A stretch of 64,000 bases of DNA from the NCBI RefSeq assembly GCF_009604425.1, contig NZ_WEGI01000012.1, positions 353,251 to 417,250 of the forward strand. Direction: 5' to 3'. Positions 17,807-24,762 of this stretch are shown piece by piece. The first letter of the stretch is position 1, and every line of letters begins with the position of its first letter. A program made the translations under genes and the position numbers. The stretch comes from Nocardia aurantia. Lineage in GTDB: Bacteria; Actinomycetota; Actinomycetes; Mycobacteriales; Mycobacteriaceae. The notes beneath the pieces are model-generated. The model saw only the letters and a program-made list of their open reading frames with translations, was not told the origin of the DNA and made no database searches.

Positions 17807-18130
17807 CCGCCCATCAAATCAGCCGGTACCGACATCCCTGGCACCGGCCGCCGCCCGCGCAACGGCCGGGCCGCCGTCGTCAGGCCGAATTACCTTGCCG
17901 TAATTCGATGCCGGCCATGAGCCACGAATTCGTCGCCCCCCTTTATTTCCGGCTGCGCGCGGAACATACTGAAATATCCGCTGGTCAAGCGCGAGCGGCA
18001 CATTCGCTTGCGTAATGCGACTGTACTGAAGATTGTTCCGGGCATTGAACGGTCCTGCGACCGGGTGTTCCCGGCGAGCCCGAATTCGCGGCGCAGCCGG
18101 CGTCGCGCCGAGCAGGGAGGGCAGTGAATC
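17807..18130. other. 324-bp divergent intergenic region with an inverted repeat
   Basis: Separates the helicase gene (minus) from a small hypothetical gene (plus). It is more AT-rich than its surroundings between about 17880 and 18050. A perfect inverted repeat CGAATTAC-N6-GTAATTCG occupies 17886-17907, about 80 bp before the helicase start. A GGGAGGG ribosome site stands before the plus-strand gene. No gene was seen in it. Confidence 0.6.
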
Positions 18131-18493
18131 ATGACAATTCTGCTCCAGGTACTCGAGCAGGGTTTCACGCCGACGACTCCGTGGGAGCGTCGCAAATTCA
18201 CCTTCGTCGACGCAGCGAAGATCGTCGGTATGCGGCTGGACGGCCAGTCCGGGGTGTGGCTGGACCTGTCCCGGCCGGGGGAATCGCAACGGCTGGCGCG
18301 GACCGGCGATCCGCGGCAGGCGATCACCTTTCTGCTGACCACGTTCGCGAAGATCGCCGAATGCGAGGAACGGGGTGGTTCCTGGCTGATCGGCCACGAC
18401 GGCGTCCACGCCGAATCCGTGGAGGCCATGCGGTACCCGCCGCAGGATGCGGAACTTCCCGCCGACGACCTGCTGGCTCGCGCCTGGTTGTAA
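18131..18493 (+). CDS. Hypothetical protein
   Basis: 120 residues, soluble, no signal peptide or membrane span. The ATG at 18131 is 8 bases after a GGGAGGG site, a strong start. The sequence has a central basic-hydrophobic helix (FVDAAKIVGMRLDG) and Trp-rich segments (GVWLDLSRPG, GSWLIGHDGV). I do not recognise a family. It stands alone between two divergent/unrelated genes. Codon use is typical. Confidence 0.65.
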   Translation: MTILLQVLEQGFTPTTPWERRKFTFVDAAKIVGMRLDGQSGVWLDLSRPGESQRLARTGDPRQAITFLLTTFAKIAECEERGGSWLIGHDGVHAESVEAMRYPPQDAELPADDLLARAWL

Positions 18494-18557
18494 CGACCCG
18501 CCGTACGGACACACCGGGGCGGCCGGAGTTGTCGGCCGTCCCGGGTAGAAGTGGTCC

Positions 18558-19283
18558 GTGCGATCGAGCAGGGGTGGATCGAGGACCGCGCGGGCATGCC
18601 GCCCGCTGCCGCCGGCATGCCGCTGGGTGCTCGCGGTCCTGGTCGCCGCGCTCCTGGCCGGCTGCGCCCAGCTCACCCCGGTGGCCCCCGCCCCCGGCAG
18701 CCCCACCCGCGCCGACCTGGAGGGCCTGCTCGCCCAGGTGCGAGTGGTGCCGCGCCGCCCGCGCCCCGGCGGTTACGACCGTGGCTGCCAGGCCGCGCAA
18801 CTCTGTGTCTTCGGCCCCGCCTGGGCCGACGGCGTCCACGACTGCGACGCGCGCAATCGCGTCCTCGGCGCCCAGCTCACGGCCGTCCGCTTCCGGCCCG
18901 GCAGCCACGACTGCGTCGTGCTCACCGGCACCCTGGCCGACCCCTACACCGGCCACCGCATCGGCTTCGACCGCGCCCGCCCCCGCGCCGTGCAGATCGA
19001 CCACATCTACCCGCTGGCCGCCGCCTGGGATCTGGGTGCCGCGAATTGGCCACTGCCGCAACGTATCCGGTTCGCGAACGACGTCGAGGTGAATCTGCTC
19101 GCCGTCGACGGCGGCAGCAACGAGGACAAGGGCGACCGCACCCCCGCCGACTGGCTGCCACCCGCCCGCGCCTACCACTGCTTCTACGCGGGCCGCTACC
19201 TCACGACCGCCACCCGCTACGACCTCCCCGTCACCACCGCCGACCACGCCACCCTGCACACCATCGCCACCCACTGCCCCTGA
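18558..19283 (+). CDS. Secreted HNH-type nuclease lipoprotein (DUF1524/GmrSD-C family)
   Basis: 241 residues from GTG 18558. The N-terminus is basic, then hydrophobic (WVLAVLVAALLAGC), with a lipobox placing the lipidated Cys at 36. The rest fits DUF1524 His-Asn-His nucleases: QIDHIYPLAAAW supplies the Asp-His pair, NDVEVNLLAV the Asn, and NEDKGDRTPADW the final Asn/Lys part. Four further Cys residues (GCQAAQLC, HDC, HDC) may form disulfides outside the cell. Homologous secreted forms are common in actinobacteria; nucleotide scavenging or competition are possible roles. A weak TAGAAG box is 6 bases before the start. Confidence 0.83.
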   Translation: MRSSRGGSRTARACRPLPPACRWVLAVLVAALLAGCAQLTPVAPAPGSPTRADLEGLLAQVRVVPRRPRPGGYDRGCQAAQLCVFGPAWADGVHDCDARNRVLGAQLTAVRFRPGSHDCVVLTGTLADPYTGHRIGFDRARPRAVQIDHIYPLAAAWDLGAANWPLPQRIRFANDVEVNLLAVDGGSNEDKGDRTPADWLPPARAYHCFYAGRYLTTATRYDLPVTTADHATLHTIATHCP

Positions 19284-19557
19284 GCTGCCGGGAAGGGGTG
19301 CGAACCCGAGAATCCGCTACCGGCCACACCAGCGTGATTGCTAGGCTCGGCGAAGTTTCATCGCGTACCGGGGACCACGTCCATGGATGGAGTTGCCGGA
19401 CTCACTACCGAGGTGTTCTCTGCGCTGCTCTGACCATGCTGGGTGGCTATGGACTATCTCACAGGGCTCTGTGATGCGTGGACATCCGACTATAGATTTG
19501 TTCATTCAGTGAGAATGTGGCCGGTTCACGCCTGCCCGCGGTAGGAAGAGGGTGGCG

Positions 19558-20661
19558 ATGACCGGCGATGTGCTCATCGAGAAACGGGACGGGCTGGGGA
19601 TTGTCACCCTCGACCGGCCGCGGGCGATCAACGCGCTGAACCATGCGATGGTGCGGGCGATGCTCGCGACGTTGCGGGAGTGGGCCGGTGACGACGAGGT
19701 GCGGGCGGTCGTGCTGACCGGGGCGGGGGAGCGCGGGCTGTGTGCCGGCGGCGACCTCGTCGGCATGTACGCGGACGCGAAAGACCGTGTGGGCGGGGCG
19801 GATTCGCCGAGTGGGCAGTTCTGGCGGGACGAGTACACGCTGAACGCGCTGATCGCCGCCTATCCGAAGCCGTACGTCGCGATCATGGACGGGGTGGTGC
19901 TCGGTGGCGGGGTCGGTGTGTCGGCGCACGGTAGCCATCGCGTGGTCACCGAGCGGTCCTCGGTCGGGATGCCGGAGACCGGGATCGGGTTCGTGCCGGA
20001 TGTGGGCGGGACATATCTGCTGTCGCGGGCGCCGGGCGAGGTCGGCACGCATCTGGGGCTGACGGCGGGGCGGATGAGCGCGGGAGACGCGATCGCGGCG
20101 GGGTTCGCCGATCACTACGTGCCGTCGGATCGGTTGCCGGCACTGCTGGCCGCGCTCGGTAGTGCGGAGGTGGAGGTCGCGATCGCCAAGTTCGCCGAGG
20201 CCGCGCCGCCGTCCGAACTGCTCGCGCAGCGGGATTGGATCGATGCCTGCTACACCGCCGGGGGAGCCGAGGAGATCGTGGAGCGGTTGCGAGCGCATCC
20301 GGCGCCCGAGGCCCGGCAGGCCGCCGCCGACATTCTGGCCAAGTCGCCGGCCGCGGTGAAGGTGACGCTGCGGGCGCTGCGTGCGGCCCGCGGTGACGCG
20401 ACGCTGGCCGACACGCTCAATCGCGAGTTCCGGGTCTCGGTGGCGGCGCTGCGCAGCCACGATCTCGGTGAGGGGATCCGCGCCCAGGTCATCGACAAGG
20501 ATCGCAGCCCGCAGTGGTTGCCGCCCGCGCTCGGCGACGTCAGCGCGGAATTGGTCGACTCGTATTTCCTCGCGCTCGGCGACGGTGAACTGGGTCTGGT
20601 GGATTCGGACACCTCGGCTATCGTCACGACTGTCCGCACCCGATCGGAGGAGCAGCCGTGA
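19558..20661 (+). CDS. 3-hydroxyisobutyryl-CoA hydrolase (enoyl-CoA hydratase superfamily)
   Basis: 367 residues, the length of 3-hydroxyisobutyryl-CoA hydrolase rather than the ~260 of a simple hydratase. The crotonase fold shows GLCAGGDLVGMY (oxyanion hole), VLGGGVGVSAHGSHRVVTE, and PETGIGFVPDVGG with the catalytic Glu. The C-terminal extension has RAARGDATLADTLNREFRVS and a DKDRSPQW motif typical of this group. It releases 3-hydroxyisobutyrate in valine degradation. The start is set at ATG 19558, 6 bases after GGAAGAGG; the GTG at 19552 is too close to that site. The stop overlaps the next gene by 4 bases (GTGA). Confidence 0.9.
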   Translation: MTGDVLIEKRDGLGIVTLDRPRAINALNHAMVRAMLATLREWAGDDEVRAVVLTGAGERGLCAGGDLVGMYADAKDRVGGADSPSGQFWRDEYTLNALIAAYPKPYVAIMDGVVLGGGVGVSAHGSHRVVTERSSVGMPETGIGFVPDVGGTYLLSRAPGEVGTHLGLTAGRMSAGDAIAAGFADHYVPSDRLPALLAALGSAEVEVAIAKFAEAAPPSELLAQRDWIDACYTAGGAEEIVERLRAHPAPEARQAAADILAKSPAAVKVTLRALRAARGDATLADTLNREFRVSVAALRSHDLGEGIRAQVIDKDRSPQWLPPALGDVSAELVDSYFLALGDGELGLVDSDTSAIVTTVRTRSEEQP

Positions 20662-21434
20662 CCGATTTCGAGACCATCCTGCTGGAGCGCAAGGGCCGCG
20701 TCGCGCTCATCACGCTGAACCGGCCGAAGGCCCTGAACGCGCTGAACTCGCAGGTGCTCACCGATATCAGTGCCGCGCTGGACGAATTGGAGCCCGACGA
20801 CGGGATCGGCGCGGTCGTCCTGACCGGGTCGGAGAAGGCGTTCGCCGCCGGCGCCGACATCAAGGAGATGTCGTCCAAGTCCTATATGGACATGTTCCTG
20901 GTCGATCAGTTCGCGGGCTGGGAGCGGTTCACCGCGTTCCGGAAGCCGATCATCGCGGCGGTGGCCGGATTCGCGCTCGGCGGCGGTTGTGAGCTGGCGA
21001 TGATGTGCGACATCCTGCTGGCCGCGGACACCGCGAAATTCGGTCAGCCGGAGATCAAGCTCGGCATCATCCCCGGCATGGGCGGTTCGCAGCGGCTGAC
21101 CCGGGCCGTCGGCAAGGCGAAGGCGATGGATCTGGTGCTGACCGGTCGCACCATGGACGCCGAGGAGGCCGAGCGCGCCGGGCTGGTGGCGCGGATCGTG
21201 CCGGCGGCCGAACTGCTGCCGACCGCGCTCGAGGTGGCGGAGACCATCGCGTCCATGTCGCTGCCGTCGGTGCTGATCGCCAAGGAGTCGGTCAACCGCT
21301 CCTACGAGACCACCCTGTCCGAGGGGCTGCGGTTCGAGCGCCGCGTGTTCCACTCGCTGTTCGCGACCGAGGATCAGAAGGAAGGCATGGCGGCCTTCGT
21401 GGAGAAGCGCGCCGCGAAGTTCACCAACCGCTGA
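20658..21434 (+). CDS. echA8: Enoyl-CoA hydratase (EchA8-like)
   Basis: 258 residues from GTG 20658. Both catalytic Glu regions are present: FALGGGCELAMMCD (first Glu) and FGQPEIKLGIIPGMGG (second Glu). The oxyanion hole is in AFAAGADIKEM. It hydrates short-chain trans-2-enoyl-CoA to 3-hydroxyacyl-CoA. The start overlaps the stop of the 3-hydroxyisobutyryl-CoA hydrolase, so the two are translationally coupled and likely act in consecutive steps of valine/fatty-acid breakdown. A terminator-like hairpin follows at 21444-21483. Confidence 0.92.
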   Translation: MTDFETILLERKGRVALITLNRPKALNALNSQVLTDISAALDELEPDDGIGAVVLTGSEKAFAAGADIKEMSSKSYMDMFLVDQFAGWERFTAFRKPIIAAVAGFALGGGCELAMMCDILLAADTAKFGQPEIKLGIIPGMGGSQRLTRAVGKAKAMDLVLTGRTMDAEEAERAGLVARIVPAAELLPTALEVAETIASMSLPSVLIAKESVNRSYETTLSEGLRFERRVFHSLFATEDQKEGMAAFVEKRAAKFTNR

Positions 21435-21443
21435 ACCGGCGAA

Positions 21444-21483
21444 ACCGGTGCCGGGCGGCATGATTCATCCGCTCGGCACCGGT
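21444..21483. terminator. Strong hairpin between echA8 and tRNA-Cys
   Basis: 15-bp arms ACCGGTGCCGGGCGG (21444-21458) and CCGCTCGGCACCGGT (21469-21483) differ at one position that still allows a G-U pair, around a 10-base loop. It lies between a plus-strand gene and a minus-strand tRNA, so it can end both transcripts. Confidence 0.7.
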
Positions 21484-21495
21484 GCGCCGATCGAG

Positions 21496-21566
21496 AGCGA
21501 GCGGCGGGATTCGAACCCACGTGAACGGATTTGCAATCCGGTACCTCACCACTCGGCCACGCCCGC
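21496..21566 (-). tRNA. tRNA-Cys (anticodon GCA)
   Basis: Reading the minus strand gives a 71-base cloverleaf. The acceptor stem GCGGGCG pairs with CGCTCGC, with one G-U, followed by discriminator U as expected for Cys. The anticodon stem CCGGAT/ATCCG holds loop TTGCAAA with GCA. The T arm reads GTGGGTTCGAATCCCGC. CCA is not encoded. Confidence 0.96.
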
Positions 21567-21647
21567 ATCGTCTCCATGATCATGCCCGCCGAGGTCCTCG
21601 ATACCGAGGATTGCGGTCACGGTGATCGCAATCAATAGACTCACGGT

Positions 21648-22184
21648 ATGGCGACACCACGTCCACTCCCGCTCGATCCGATCGAGGAGGCCCACCGGCA
21701 GTGGGCCGCACACGGCTGGGGCGACGTGGCCGACGGGATGGCGGCGGTCACCTCGCTGGTGCGCGCCCAGCAGATCATGATGGCCCGGGTGGACGAGGCG
21801 CTGCGCCCGTCGGGACTGACCTTCTCCCGATACGAGTTGCTCATGCTGCTGAGTTTCAGCCGCACCGGCGCGCTGCCGATGGCGGTCGCCAGCGCGCGCT
21901 TGCAGGTGCATCCGACAAGTGTGACGAACACCGTGGATCGCCTCGAGGCCGCGAATCTGGTGAAGCGCGTGCCACATCCGAGCGATCGGCGGGCAACGTT
22001 GATCGAGATCACCAGGGCGGGAAGAGATCTGGTCGAGCAGGCGACCGCCGAGCTGAACGGGAAGGTTTTCGCACGTCCCGGCCTACCGCCGGACCGGCTG
22101 CGGCTGCTGCTCACCCTCCTCGCGGAATTCCGCCGTGCCGCTGGGGACTTCGACAACGGCGACACACCGACGCGTTGGGCATGA
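21648..22184 (+). CDS. MarR-family transcriptional regulator
   Basis: 178 residues. The winged helix is clear: FSRYELLMLLSFSRTG, then recognition helix HPTSVTNTVDRLEAANLV and the wing with the DRR motif (HPSDRRATLIEITRAG). MarR proteins are dimeric repressors that sense small, often phenolic, ligands. A TAGACT box lies 6 bases upstream of the ATG, pointing to a leaderless mRNA. No transporter or enzyme is adjacent on the same strand, so the target is unknown; the Hsp70-like gene 100 bp downstream is one candidate. Confidence 0.9.
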   Translation: MATPRPLPLDPIEEAHRQWAAHGWGDVADGMAAVTSLVRAQQIMMARVDEALRPSGLTFSRYELLMLLSFSRTGALPMAVASARLQVHPTSVTNTVDRLEAANLVKRVPHPSDRRATLIEITRAGRDLVEQATAELNGKVFARPGLPPDRLRLLLTLLAEFRRAAGDFDNGDTPTRWA

Positions 22185-22286
22185 CACGCCGACTCGTATA
22201 CCCGTCCGATAACTATTGAGCTTCCACCCAGCGACTTTCCCGCGCACGTGCTTGGCATTGGGGCACAAAAGGTTCACCATTGAGCC

Positions 22287-23357
22287 ATGGTGCTGGTCCT
22301 CGGGGTATCAGCAGGTGCCGGGGGTGCGCGTGCAATGCTCACGCACTCCGATCAGCCACACCTCCCCCCCATCGATCACTGCACGGTGCCGCGCCCGTCC
22401 GGCGCCGGTGTCGACGAAGCGGTCTTCGAAGCCGTCGAGCTGATGCGCGAGGCCGCGACCAGCCGCGACGAGTTCGTGACGGGTATCGCGGTGACCACTC
22501 GCTGTGCCACGCACGAGGAGGCCGTTCGCGCCGCCGCCGGCCGCAGCAGGCTCACGATCGTCGACGAGCCGTTGGCGCAGTTGCGCTATCTGAGGTTCAC
22601 CGAACAACTTCCGGCCGAGGGCACGGTACTGATCTACGACCTCGGCGCCTCCGGGCTCACCGTCACCCAGGCCGACTGCCGCACCGACGCCATCCTGGCC
22701 GGGCGGCACAGCACGGTGGTGGGCGGCGACGGCCACGACGCACTGCTGCGCTGGCGCCTGGCGCACGACGGGGTCGTCATCGACCGGCCGACCAGTTGCG
22801 GGTACAAGGAGGCGCTCACCGCCTCGCCGGTGGTCACCGCCACCGATCCGCGCACGCATACGCGAGTCGTGCTGACGCGCAGCGATTTCCACGAGCTGGT
22901 CACCGCCGGGATCCATCATTCGGTCTCCTATGTGCGGCAGTTGATCGAGGAGACCGGGGTGACGCCCCAGGCCGTGGCGCTGCTGGGCGGCTGTACCCGT
23001 AACCCGGGCATCCGCGCCGAAGTGGAGGCCCTGCTGGACCTTCCGGCGATCTACGACCCGGAGCCCGAATTCGTCTCCGCGCGTGGCGCGGTGCTGATGG
23101 CGACCCAGCTGCCCTCGGCCCGGCGCGTGCGGGGTGTGCGCTTCGCCGGGAAGCCGGTGACGGTCCGCTCCGGCGGGACCGGGGTCTCCAAACGCAAACT
23201 CGTTGCGGCCGCGGCGGTTACCGCCACCCTCGGCGCCACGGTGGCCGGGCTGCTGGTCCTGGACCACACCTCGGCGCCCGGCAACACCCACGGCGGGACC
23301 GGTCCGAGCCCGATGGAGGTCGCGGGTACGCCGCCGAAGCCGGTGGACGCCAAGTAG
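22287..23357 (+). CDS. Hsp70/actin-like ATPase domain protein with C-terminal membrane anchor
   Basis: 356 residues. The first ~285 look like a compact Hsp70-type nucleotide-binding domain: a glycine-rich opening VLVLGVSAGAGG, the proline-turn region LTIVDEPLAQLRY, phosphate-2 motif VLIYDLGASGLTVT, and the adenosine motif VALLGGCTRNPGI. The substrate-binding domain of DnaK is missing. A single membrane segment (about 307-327, LVAAAAVTATLGATVAGLLV) is followed by a short Pro/Gly tail. The opening lacks the usual D-x-G-T-T, so ATPase activity is uncertain. Similar anchored Hsp70-like proteins occur in mycobacteria and nocardiae without known function. It converges on two lipoprotein genes. Confidence 0.8.
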   Translation: MVLVLGVSAGAGGARAMLTHSDQPHLPPIDHCTVPRPSGAGVDEAVFEAVELMREAATSRDEFVTGIAVTTRCATHEEAVRAAAGRSRLTIVDEPLAQLRYLRFTEQLPAEGTVLIYDLGASGLTVTQADCRTDAILAGRHSTVVGGDGHDALLRWRLAHDGVVIDRPTSCGYKEALTASPVVTATDPRTHTRVVLTRSDFHELVTAGIHHSVSYVRQLIEETGVTPQAVALLGGCTRNPGIRAEVEALLDLPAIYDPEPEFVSARGAVLMATQLPSARRVRGVRFAGKPVTVRSGGTGVSKRKLVAAAAVTATLGATVAGLLVLDHTSAPGNTHGGTGPSPMEVAGTPPKPVDAK

Positions 23358-23365
23358 TTCCGGCG

Positions 23366-23875
23366 TCAGATCCCGTCGACGGAGAGGGTGGCGCGCATCA
23401 GGCTCATCGCGGCGGCACACGGATCCGGTTCTGCCGCACGGCTTCTGTTCTGTACCCACCAGGTGATCGTGCCGGAGTCGGCGGTCGTGACCGCGCAGCT
23501 GCCCGGATCGCGCGGGTCGCGCCAGTACATGCCGCCGAACTTCATCAGCACCAATTTCTCTGTGCGATAACCGAATCGGTTCGCCACCTGGAGGTCGCGC
23601 GCCAGGGTGTCGTCGCGTAACCAGGCATAGGTGAGGTCGACGGTGTCTTCGGAGGGCAGATCGGCGGTCCAGGTGCATACGGTCGGCCGGGTCTGCGGCC
23701 GTACCTGAGGCACATGCACCTGATCCGCGATGACCCGGTCGGTCAGTGGCCCGCAGCCCGCCAGCAGGTCGGGAGTGCCGGCGGCTCGTACCGGGCTGTC
23801 CTGGTGACCGCTCGTACAGCCCGCGAGCGCGGCGACGATCGCCGCCGCCAGTCCGAGTCGTACCGCTGTGCGCAT
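23366..23875 (-). CDS. DUF3558-family lipoprotein (copy 1)
   Basis: 169 residues from ATG 23875. The signal peptide ends in a lipobox (VAALAGC, Cys20). The mature part has the family pattern: an early Cys (LLAGCGPL), TVCTWTAD with Cys-x-Trp, and late Cys residues in DPGSCAV and DPCAAA, consistent with two disulfides. DUF3558 lipoproteins are widespread in mycolic-acid actinobacteria and are of unknown function. It begins 4 bases after the stop of a second DUF3558 gene, so the pair is one operon and probably a tandem duplication. Confidence 0.83.
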   Translation of the reverse strand: MRTAVRLGLAAAIVAALAGCTSGHQDSPVRAAGTPDLLAGCGPLTDRVIADQVHVPQVRPQTRPTVCTWTADLPSEDTVDLTYAWLRDDTLARDLQVANRFGYRTEKLVLMKFGGMYWRDPRDPGSCAVTTADSGTITWWVQNRSRAAEPDPCAAAMSLMRATLSVDGI

Positions 23876-23879
23876 GCCG

Positions 23880-24377
23880 TCAGCCCGCCTTCGCGAGGGT
23901 CGCGGCGGCCACCTGCTGCAATGCGGCGCACTGCCGGGCGGCGTCAGCCCCGGCCAGCGTCCAGTCCACGAAGTCCCGTCCGCCGGAGTCCACGGCGACC
24001 TCACAGGAGCCCGGCGCCGACCAGGCGAATCCGGGCCGGCCCGACACCGATACCGTGCTGACCTGCCCGGCCACCTGATCGCGCCGGTCCGACAGCGAAC
24101 TGCCACGGAACCATTCGAACACCACCTGATACGTGGCCGGATCCCCGGCTCCGGTCCAGGCGCATCGCAGCGGATCGGCCGAAATCTGTTCCAGCCTGGT
24201 CACTCCCAGCGCCAGGTCGAGGTCGTCGGCGTCCTCGGACCCGCACAGCCCGATATCCGCCGGCGCCGGCGCCGCCGGGGCAGTGCCAGTGGATCCGGTC
24301 GGTGACGTGCCTCCGGAACTCGCGCACCCGGCGAGTCCGACCGCGATCGCGGCAACTGCCACCACCCGCTTCCACAC
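23880..24377 (-). CDS. DUF3558-family lipoprotein (copy 2)
   Basis: 165 residues. Lipobox VGLAGC puts the lipidated Cys at 18. A Ser/Gly/Pro/Ala linker follows, then the folded part with DIGLCGSED, LRCAWTGAG (Cys-x-Trp), APGSCEVAV and RQCAAL, giving the same four-Cys layout as the next gene. It is exported and anchored on the outer face of the plasma membrane. First gene of the pair. Sequence identity between the two is limited outside the Cys pattern, so duplication is old or the copies have specialised. Function unknown. Confidence 0.83.
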   Translation of the reverse strand: MWKRVVAVAAIAVGLAGCASSGGTSPTGSTGTAPAAPAPADIGLCGSEDADDLDLALGVTRLEQISADPLRCAWTGAGDPATYQVVFEWFRGSSLSDRRDQVAGQVSTVSVSGRPGFAWSAPGSCEVAVDSGGRDFVDWTLAGADAARQCAALQQVAAATLAKAG

Positions 24378-24762
24378 CCGGTCCAGGCTACGTGGCCATC
24401 GATCCCGCGGTTCCGAGAACCGTCACCCGGGTGCGATCCGGCCGATATCTCCCACCGCGGGACGTCTCCGGCCGATCGGTATCGGTGACCGGTTGTCGTC
24501 CTCCACACCCGGTTCGGGCCGATGCCGCTGCTCCTTGGGGATCCGCACCCGGCAGGCCCATCCGTAGCCCCACATCGGCACCGGACGCGGTTGCAGTCCG
24601 CGCGTTCAGGAAAGGACGCCGATGGTGTCCGGAGTGGAGGCGACGCAGTGCCGGATACCTGCCACCGGTGAACTCGGCGCCGGCCGTCTCGGCCGACGTT
24701 TGCCGTCCGACGGGGGCGGTATCCGGATCAGCGGGACGACACACCCGGCCGCGCGGCGCGCC
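24378..24762. other. 385-bp gap between two minus-strand genes
   Basis: Separates the 3' end of the metallophosphoesterase from the first DUF3558 gene and should hold the promoter of the latter. Frames in it stay open only because of high GC. A GAAAGGA-like site and ATG at 24622 on the plus strand open an antisense frame that I do not believe. I see no hairpin, repeat or RNA gene. Confidence 0.5.

Noticed and set aside
19383..19433. 16-codon frame (MDGVAGLTTEVFSALL) before the hydrolase gene
   Set aside because: Too short to judge; no ribosome site, no regulatory codon run that would mark a leader peptide.
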